In this document: positions 56,569 through 64,000 of the stretch, piece after piece
How positions within the stretch are numbered: the stretch's first letter is position 1
How the letters are laid out: the number at the start of each line of letters is the position of its first letter
The notes under the pieces: generated by a model
What the model was told of the DNA's origin: nothing
Seen by the model: the letters and a program-made list of their open reading frames with translations, nothing else
Databases searched by the model: none
Origin: Pachyseris speciosa
Lineage: Eukaryota; Cnidaria; Anthozoa; Scleractinia; Pachyseridae
Assembly (NCBI GenBank): GCA_016490735.1
Contig: JAEMWC010001351.1
Span: 62,001-126,000, forward strand
Length of the DNA stretch: 64,000 nucleotides
Reading direction: 5' to 3'
Position numbers and translations under genes: made by a program

Positions 56569-58218
56569 TGGGGTGTATACAAAACCTGGGCTAGGCCATG
56601 GCCAGGGCCATGGCCTACCCTGTGGCCCACCCTATGGCCCACCATATTTTTCAATGTTTTTCGCTAGTTTGTTTGTTTTTTATGACAAGAATCAGAAGTT
56701 GTGAAAGAAAATTAAAGAAACGAGTTTCATTTGAGTGGGTTTTCGGTGAATATTTCAAGGCAACTGATGCGATCGCAAAGAGAAAGCTTGGTAGCCAGGC
56801 ATGAAATCTGGATTGGACTCATTACTTAAGAAAAGCAGGAATCACAACAATGGCTTATCTGTTGTGTTTATAAATAAATTATTTCGGTTAAAGCACATGG
56901 GAACATCGCAAGACGTACATGGATAGTGTGACAAGATATGGACGCCTGTTCTCATATAACAATTTACAGATAAACACTATTAACAATGAGTATCTCAGTA
57001 TACGTATAGAGACTATAGTGTTGCACGTACCTCATGTTCATGCCTTGAATATAAAGTATAATTATGTACACATGGTACACATGAGGCTAGCTAGTTCAAC
57101 CTCATGATTTCAACCTTTAGTTTAATCACGATTGAATTAGGCTCATGTGCATACCTTATAATAGCAAATAAACGCTTCATGAAATTAATGGGAATTTGTA
57201 AAATTTGCGTTAATTTAAATCGTGTAAATTTTTGTTAGCTTCAATTTCCCCGTCATTATTTAAGTAGCGCATTAAATTCCGCGACCTTAATTTCCATTAT
57301 TTTCGCATTAAATTCTCGATACACTCCAGACATTCTTGACAACTAGGAAACAATAGCTTTTTTTCTCGCACTGCATTTCAGATCAATCTTTCACAAAATA
57401 AGGTTAAATCATTTAGAATATTTCTGAAAGGGAAAGTGCATTATTTTAACTGGGTGGAGATCCACAGTAATCATGGACATTGAAAAAACGCTTGAAATGG
57501 CCAGTTACATGTACGTTCAGGGACAATTCCACAAGCATTGTTTGTATTGCAGATTTTTACACTTGACGTTAAAGTAAATTTGTTCCTCTTGTCTCAACAA
57601 ATTCTGTTTCCCATAGTTTGAAATTTTAGCACCTCTTTCGCCTTAATTTCCTTTATTGGAAATTGATTTTTCCTTCAATTCGTGTTAATTGAAGTTGCGT
57701 TAATTTTGTATACCTTAATTAACACGAGCGTCCTTTATATTCAAAGCATGAGCATGAGGCACATGCAACATGATATTCTTTATACACATAAGCCACAATT
57801 GTGATTCCTGCTTTTCTTAAATAATGAGTCCAATCCAAATTCCATGCCTGGCTACAAGCCTTGAAATATTCACCGAAAACCCACTCAAATGAAACTCATT
57901 TCTTTAATTTTCTTTGTTTTGCTATATTATCGCGACCTTGACAATTTCTGATTCTTGTCATAACAAAAAACAAACAAACTAGCGAAAAACATTGAAAAAT
58001 ATGGTGGGCCATAGGATGGGCCATGGCCTAGCCCAGCTTTTGTATTCTTGGTTTGCATCCACGTGACAGGGCGGCCATGTTGGAGTTCAAAACAATAGAA
58101 ATTTTCTCGAAGAATTTGCATAAAAATAGAATTTAGTTCCCAGCGGAGAGAAAGGCCTTTGTTTATGACCTCCAACATGGCTGCCGTGACGTCACTTGCA
58201 AACCAGCAATACACCCCA
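56569..58218. mobile_element. Foldback element with long inverted arms
   Basis: Left arm from TGGGGTGTATACAAAACCTG through CTAGGCCATGG and CATTTGAGTGGGTTTTCGGT to about 56850; the right arm, about 57735-58218, is the inverse. A further inverted match exists at 57010-57050. The right arm is interrupted by the MITE at 58050-58204. No coding region. Confidence 0.75.
58050..58204. mobile_element. 155 bp MITE, second copy of the CACGTGA/TGACGTCA family
   Basis: Left arm GGTTTGCATCCACGTGACAG then GGCGGCCATGTTGGAG; right arm is the inverse with TGACGTCACTTGCAAACC. It sits inside the right arm of the foldback element, so it is the younger of the two. Confidence 0.85.
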
Positions 58219-58681
58219 GCGTTGTGCTTTTATGCATAAAAATTCTGATGCTAAATTTTAATATGTTCATATCGCCGCTCGTTCATAAGCGCAACGAATC
58301 AAGATCGCTGCGGTTCATCGCGGACATTGTCATCAAAAGCGATCAAAATTTCAAGAAAGCAGCCTATTTCTTGATGAAAATGCACAGTGTACAAGTAGGC
58401 GAGTAGTGTAGTCGCTAGCCAGTAGCCGCTTGGCAAGCGTAAGGAATTCAAGCCTGGCGTGATTGATCGAACAAGTTTCGACAAAACCACGTTCATTGAC
58501 CATGAGGACGCAAACAAGACATTTATGTACGAGGCCAACTTCAAAAATCACTCCTCGCCTTTGAAATAAATAAATTAATAAACGTTCGATGGAACACTAG
58601 TAAAACTCCAAGGAAACATCCGAAGTGAAATGCGCGTATAACTTGGATAGAAATGTCGCCAAGATGATCTTCACTCTTCAG

Positions 58682-59772
58682 CTAGCCTCCTACGCAGTCG
58701 TTTTTAGGGGACTCATATTTCACCACCTCCCTACAAACGCCTGCTTACCCGAAGCCAACATTCCTTTCCCATTGTTTGACTTGCGGGCATCCTAGCCAAT
58801 CACAATCGAGCAACTGTCCAGCGATGACAAGTAAAATTAATCCTTATGCGTGCTTCTTTCTCTCGCGAATTTGTAAACGCATCAAAGCGCTGGAGCCGAT
58901 TTGTTTTTGAGTAATACGATGTTACAAGAGACTTTCAAAATCTGAAAAAGCGAATAACAATTTATACATGACCAAGTTAGAAATCTGAAGCATTTCATCA
59001 GTCGATCAAACATAGAGTAAACCGACGTGAAATTATCCACTGGATTATCACACATGGTACAACAAGAAAGCTCGATCTCTCATGGTCTCGCATTAAATCA
59101 GATGAAATTCACCCACACAGCGACCCCAAAACGTCCTGGAGAAGCGGTCAGAAGTTACCAAACACCGATGGCAGAGACTGCGCCAATTCGTACTTTTTTC
59201 TTCAGTTCACGAGAAGCGGACGGTAAAATTATGCAGTTTAGTATTTAGAAGCTCGCTCGATCCACTGCACGCTATGGTCTACCGATGGCAAAGTATCCTT
59301 CCTCCAAATCACTCAGACTAACCAAAGATATGCCAATACTTCTTAAATAACTGACTTGGCCCTTCATCAAATTTACGAGAGGTGACACAACAGCTACAAC
59401 ATGACCAGCGGCGAGGATATCGAAGATTAAAGGCGAAGCTTGCTTGATAAATAAGTGACTTTCCGTAACTAATCGCATATTGACGAAAATATTATCGCTA
59501 TTTCCTCTCAAAATTCTTAAATTCAAGCCAGTTGATAAACATTTCAACAGGAAATTTTGAATGTAGAGCACACGGTGATCAGAGCTTGCTCAAGCTCTGT
59601 CTTTGCAACTATACCGTGAAAAGCGTCCTGAGGTCACGGTCAAACTTCCAGAATTTAGTAGGTAAAATGTGATTGGCTAAGCGGCGGGAAAGGAATGTTG
59701 GCTTCGGGTAAGCAGGCGTTGGTGGGGAGGAGGTGAAATACGAGTCCCCTAAAAACAACTGCATGGGAGGCT
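58682..59772. mobile_element. 1.1 kb DNA transposon derivative with 9-bp target duplication
   Basis: ACTCTTCAG lies on both sides (58673-58681 and 59773-59781). The inverted ends share AGCCTCC, then CAGT(C/T)GTTTTTAGGGGACTC, then TGCTTACCCGAAGCCAACAT, over about 110 bp. Inside is a RecQ-like helicase fragment on the minus strand. Confidence 0.85.
59272..59571 (-). pseudogene. RecQ-type helicase fragment inside a transposon
   Basis: The open frame includes SPLIFDILAAGHVVAVVSPL, then VNLMKGQVSYLRSIGISLVS. This is the motif Ia region of RecQ-family SF2 helicases (VVSPLxxLMxDQVxxL). The preceding region where the Walker A motif (TGSGKS) should be reads VTESHLFIK, so the ATP-binding loop is destroyed. 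No motif II (DExH) is present before the stop. It is a non-functional captured or remnant fragment. Confidence 0.7.
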
Positions 59773-59942
59773 ACTCTTCAGCCAAAATAGCGCAAAGTAA
59801 ACATTGAATTAAAAATAGACTTGACAGACACCGCACATGAGAACAGAAAATTTGCATACCGTAACGAATTACACACATTTGTGTTTCTAGTTTGCAGGAG
59901 TTACATTGTAAAATTTATTCCTAAGAACAATCGAAGCAAATC

Positions 59943-60684
59943 CATGGGCGGATCCAGGAATTTTTTATAGGGGGGGGGGGGGGGTCCAATCTTACTTCAA
60001 ATTATTCTTCCTTGCAACTCCGTCACTCTCCCCAAAACCTCCCCACCCCCCCCTCCCTAGATGCCGCTTCAAAAGGGATGAGAGCGTCAACGAGAATGTC
60101 ACAAAACAATAGGTTTAATGAGCAAAAACAATCGCTCTGGACGTGCGTTTCACATTTTGGTACATTTCCTTGCCGGCCTTTGCAAAATAACAACGTGAAA
60201 TGACTTTTAGGTTTTGTCGAGAACATGAACGCAATGATGGTAAATATTTCTTTCCTTTCCCTTTCTTTAACGCCGTTCACAGTAATTTAGTTCCAGGACA
60301 GTTCCCCGGCGGTCAGTACTTGTTTTACAAGTTACACAAGTTAAGTTATGGAATAATAACGAAAGAGTTACAGAAACAAGAGGTAACATTTTGAAATCAT
60401 GTTTTTGTTGCCGTCACCGTCGTCATTGCTAAAACTCCCTTATAAATTTAAAAAGACCATCACGTGTTTAACGCTGGTTGGACAAAACTGCTTTGCAAGC
60501 AGAGGTGAGTCACCATCAGGGGGTACCACCAAAAATAACATTGTGGAAATATGCCTGGAATGTTTATAAGTGGCAAAATACAATGGCTTTCCATCAAAAA
60601 ACAAGTCAACCAGTTGAGTAATAATAGGTGATCCTGTTGATGCGAGAATTTCAGCGTCAAAAAAGTCATTGTAGAAAAAATGAA

Positions 60685-60736
<52 letters not shown>

Positions 60737-61349
60737 TAAATTGACCACGTACAGGGATTCGATTAGCTGACGTTTTGAGCGTTAGCCCTTCGTCGGGGTG
60801 AATCGAGGAATTGTGGGTTGTGTATGGTTTATATACAGAAAATGGAGCTACGCTATTGGTGGTAACATGGTAATGTGAAAAACACGAATAAATTAATTGA
60901 ATGAAAAGTGCTCGTTGATACCGTGGGGATTAAGTGTGCCGATTTGAAAGATCAATTTTTGCTCGAGATTTTTATGGCTTTCCATGGTACCTTGATGTAG
61001 GGAAAGGCCGGAGATCGACATGTGTTGTTTAGAATAGCTAGGGAGATTAAAATGCCGAGCGACTGGTTTCATTCAATTAATTTATTCCTGTTTTTCATGT
61101 TACCATGTTATCACCAATAGCGTAGCTCCATTTTCTTTATATAAACCATACACAACCCACAATTCCTCGATTCGCTTCGATGAAGGGCTAATGCTTGAAA
61201 TGTCAGCTAATCGAATCCCTGTACAGTGGTCAATTTACATTACCAAGTCCGTTGATAAACCAAATTTTCATTGTAGAAAATTCGGGTAAGAAAGGGGGGA
61301 GTGGGGTCCGGACCCACCATCCCCCGACCCTTCCCTGGATCCGCCACTG
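59943..61349. mobile_element. Element with hAT-like GGCGGATCCAGG ends
   Basis: Left end CATGGGCGGATCCAGG; right end inverted CAGTGGCGGATCCAGG. AAATCC occurs at both edges, less than the 8 bp expected for hAT. A G13 run follows the left end and G-rich/C-rich text precedes the right end, as in the element at 7915-11951. Inside, 60085-60260 resembles array-unit sequence near 44620-44720, and 60725-61255 is a palindrome. Confidence 0.55.
60725..61255. repeat. Palindrome with GACGAAGGGCTAACGCTC motif in both arms
   Basis: Arms at about 60725-60895 and 61065-61255 are inverse copies (ATGGAGCTACGCTATTGGTG, ACCATACACAACCCACAATT, CTAATCGAATCCCTGTAC). Each carries a version of CCGACGAAGGGCTAACGCTC followed by (A/G)AAACGTCAGC or its decayed form, a layout resembling hammerhead-like motifs at Penelope-like element ends. 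Confidence 0.65.
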
Positions 61350-61887
61350 AAATCCTGTTTCAACGAATTAAAGTTACGAACGAGCACCATTAGCGAACAC
61401 ATGTATTGACACCTACGCGTATCGAATTTCATCTTAAAATTATGCGTGTCTGTGACAAAAAAATGTAACGCTCAGTCGGCCAAGTTTTATTCATCGAACA
61501 TCTGTTACTTATTGCGAGATATTGTAGTGGTGGTGGTCAGTCTATTCTTTCTCAAGTGTTGATTTCTGAGAATCTGCCCATCTGTCAGAGGTTGAATCAC
61601 ATTTAGAAACATATCGCATTCTGAACGACTACTCTTGCATCGTTTGCGTTCCTTCGAGTAGCTGAAGTTGTTTTCAAGATGTGATCCCCAATTTGCTCGA
61701 GAGGCCTATCAAGTGATCAGTCAACCGACAAGCTCATTATCTCTGATCTTGCAAGACGCGATCCTCGACTCGATTCTCGATGGCTGAGCCTCGATGCTCG
61801 AAACTCACAGGAATTGAGTATCGAGGATCGAGTTGAGAATCGAGACTCGAAAGAGACTATCAACTTACTTTTAACCGGTACTGTAAT

Positions 61888-62166
61888 AGACTGGAAATAG
61901 TGTCAGAAATGAAGTTCTGCACTTATTTTGCAATTATCAGAAAGCTAGAAGATCTGAAGGATTAGTTTACAGGTGTATGTCTTTCGCCAAAAACTCAAGA
62001 AACAGAAACAAAAGAATCTGATGCATGGTTGATTTCTTTTGTTTTGAGTCAGTCAAGTTTTAGGCAAAGTCACATGCTAATTTGCCGAATCCAGGCCTTT
62101 AAATACAGCCTGTAACAAAAAATTATTAAGTTCAGAACTTCATTTCTGACACCATAACCAGTCTGC
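61888..62166. mobile_element. Small MITE, about 280 bp
   Basis: AGACTGGAAATAGTGTCAG then AAATGAAGTTCTGCACTTA at the left; its inverse at 62125-62166. No clear target duplication. Confidence 0.6.
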
Positions 62167-62847
62167 ATGCTAAAGTTGAGCAAATTTAGAGAGATTTGGA
62201 TTTTTTGGCCAAAAAGCGATATACACTTTGATACCAGTACACAAATACATGTTCACTTTTAAACATGATCAATAACGAAACCCTGGTATAAAGGGACACT
62301 GTAACAATATTTTAGAAGCACTTCAAAGCTAAAATACGTCTTCACATCAATGCAAGCCATAAAAATAGGCTGATGTTGTTACTTAAGAAAATTCACTGAA
62401 CTGAAATAATTAATTTTACTGCTGTCTGTTGTTACAGATGGCAAGAAGTGGACATGAATTAACACATTTTGAACAAATTGCCAACAAATTAATAATATTA
62501 TTATGATTTTTCTCTAACCATTAAAGAAGCATTTTGGGTGTGGTTGGAGGTACATGTAAATGATATTTTTGACCTGGACATAGCAAAACATAATGTGAAA
62601 GTGCTACTGTGAACAGAGAGCACCACTTTTTAAACGTCTGAAAAGTTTTGAAATTAACCCAAAAAGGAAGAGAGGGTGACTAATACCAGATTGCAAACAG
62701 ATTGGGAAATTTTCAGAAGCCTATTGACTAAATTTTAGGAGGAGGTAGTGGAGATTCCTTGGGGCTGAGGACAATCTGATTTGATTCCCAATATGAGTAA
62801 CAGTACATTAATTACAGAGGGTTACAGAGGATGTCTGGTTAGCATAC

Positions 62848-62904
62848 CTGTGCTGACGTATTTGCTCTATGGTTAATCTATTCCTGGATTTGCATTAAGC
62901 ATAC
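62848..62904 (-). CDS. STK11: STK11/LKB1 exon equivalent to human exon 7 (1-base deletion)
   Basis: The exon lies between TTACTGTAG and GTATGC. In one frame it reads GMLNANP; in the next frame, NRLTIEQIRQH and the AG of an Arg codon. Human LKB1 has [21 protein letters not shown], so both parts are right but a base is missing between them. The exon is 57 bp, whereas human exon 7 is 58 bp, which independently points to a one-base loss near 62883. It encodes kinase subdomain XI. Confidence 0.9.
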
Positions 62905-63284
62905 CTACAGTAACAAACCAAAAACAAAAATCACCTCAATAATTTTTATCGCAGTGTATACAGTGTATATACATGTACACTACATTCTCTTCAAAGGATT
63001 TTCCTGCACTGATTAAATCATTAAAAACATTTTTGCAAGAACATGACCATTCAAGGCTCAGGAGCTGCAGAGACCATTTTTAAGTAGTAGGGCTAAAACA
63101 TCTGGCCAAGTTCAAGTGGTAAAATTCATACATTATCCATATGCATGCCATCTGGAGCCCTAAAAAATCAACCCCAAAATAAAAATTTTTAAAGTAGGGC
63201 AGCCCTAACAGCACAGCCCCCTCTGTAGTCCCCTTGGCTGCCAGCAAAATACACAAATTTCTCTGTCATTGGAAAGTACAGTAC
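62905..63284. other. STK11 intron 6
   Basis: A 380 bp intron with GT-AG ends on the minus strand. No other feature seen. Confidence 0.85.
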
Positions 63285-63412
63285 CTCTCAGAAGATCAGC
63301 TAGAGCATCACTCACTCCTTCTGGAACTGTTAACTCTCCTCTGCCAATATTTTCAAACAATTTGTAGATATTCTCTCCCTCAAAAGGATATTTCCCTGTA
63401 GTAATGTTGTAC
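63285..63412 (-). CDS. STK11: STK11/LKB1 exon equivalent to human exon 6
   Basis: The 128 bp exon, the same length as human exon 6, encodes [20 protein letters not shown], then [20 protein letters not shown], then LRG. This is the conserved kinase C-lobe segment with ITTGxYPFEGxNIYKLFE, close to diagnostic for LKB1. The acceptor is CATCAG|G and the donor is GAGAG|GTACTG. Both phases match human. Confidence 0.97.
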
Positions 63413-63955
<543 letters not shown>

Positions 63956-64000
63956 CTAGTAAAGCACAATGCACATTTGATACTAAAAGTTGTACATAAA

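Larger units (their letters stand above)
56161..61883. mobile_element. Large element or nest with TA-flanked CAGT...ACTG inverted ends
   Basis: The left end is TA then CAGTACCGGTTAAAAGTAAG then TTGACAGTCTC; the right end is its inverse followed by TA. CAGT ends and a TA duplication are typical of Tc1/mariner-type elements. Next to each end is a TCGAGAATCGAG / TCGAGGAT minisatellite-like stretch (56190-56290 and 61750-61855). No transposase is seen, and much of the 5.7 kb is other inserted DNA. Confidence 0.65.
55904..62847. other. STK11 intron 7, filled with nested transposons
   Basis: A 6.9 kb intron. Nearly all of it (56161-61883) lies between inverted CAGTACCGGTTAAAAGTAAG ends. Inside are a long foldback element, a short MITE, an element with a RecQ-like fragment, and an element with hAT-like ends enclosing a palindrome. 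I recognised no STK11 exon within it. Confidence 0.8.

Noticed and set aside
59272..59571. A host RecQ/BLM gene exon
   Set aside because: It sits between transposon inverted ends, has a destroyed Walker A motif, and has no neighbouring helicase exons.

Overview
The window looks like a metazoan nuclear genome, most likely an anthozoan cnidarian such as a stony coral. The DNA is AT-rich and intron-rich, and it is crowded with decayed transposons of kinds common in cnidarians (hAT, Penelope-like, tRNA-derived SINEs, many inverted-repeat MITEs). This assignment is inferred from gene and repeat style; I could not search a database. Two host genes are visible, both on the minus strand.

Host gene 1 (positions 1 to about 50.2 kb, read right to left) is a secreted or membrane receptor-like gene. 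It has a signal-peptide first exon (50153-50219), a first CUB domain in two exons (19212-19368 and 12649-12821), a second CUB domain in two exons (6861-7017 and 5309-5493), and the first exon of an F5/8 type C (discoidin) domain (135-450). It continues off the left edge. Every domain boundary I could place has intron phase 1. The order signal-CUB-CUB-F5/8C is that of the neuropilin ectodomain, but the 3' part needed to name it is outside the window. The two CUB exon pairs were duplicated together with their introns. A dead copy of exon 1 with its flanks (2.6-3.7 kb) lies between CUB2 and F5/8C, which suggests the gene arose by run-through fusion of tandem paralogues.

The first intron is about 30 kb and is mostly a tandem array of three long units (8.9, 8.9 and 7.5 kb) plus a partial fourth, 20.6-49.6 kb. 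Differences between units give a record of insertions: paired TTA/TAA-flanked MITEs, a SINE palindrome, a 9-bp-TSD MITE and a 0.4 kb insertion. The CUB introns hold a young full-length 4.7 kb LTR retrotransposon (13437-18133; gag and pol in the same frame with one stop between them) and a nested complex at 7.9-11.95 kb: a hAT remnant, containing a LINE tail, split by a 2.1 kb palindrome with Penelope-like RT fragments in both arms.

From 50.6 to 54.7 kb is intergenic DNA with short tandem repeats, a CRE/E-box-containing MITE, a hammerhead-like motif and a 460 bp polypurine tract. Host gene 2 (54687-63931, continuing off the right edge) is the C-terminal half of STK11/LKB1. Five exons match human exons 5-9 in sequence, phase and nearly in length, and the protein ends in a CKAQ CaaX box. 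Its 6.9 kb intron holds a 5.7 kb nest of elements with TA-flanked CAGT...ACTG ends.

Both host genes carry one apparent single-base deletion in a short A run (near 350 and near 62883). The simplest reading is residual assembly indels.
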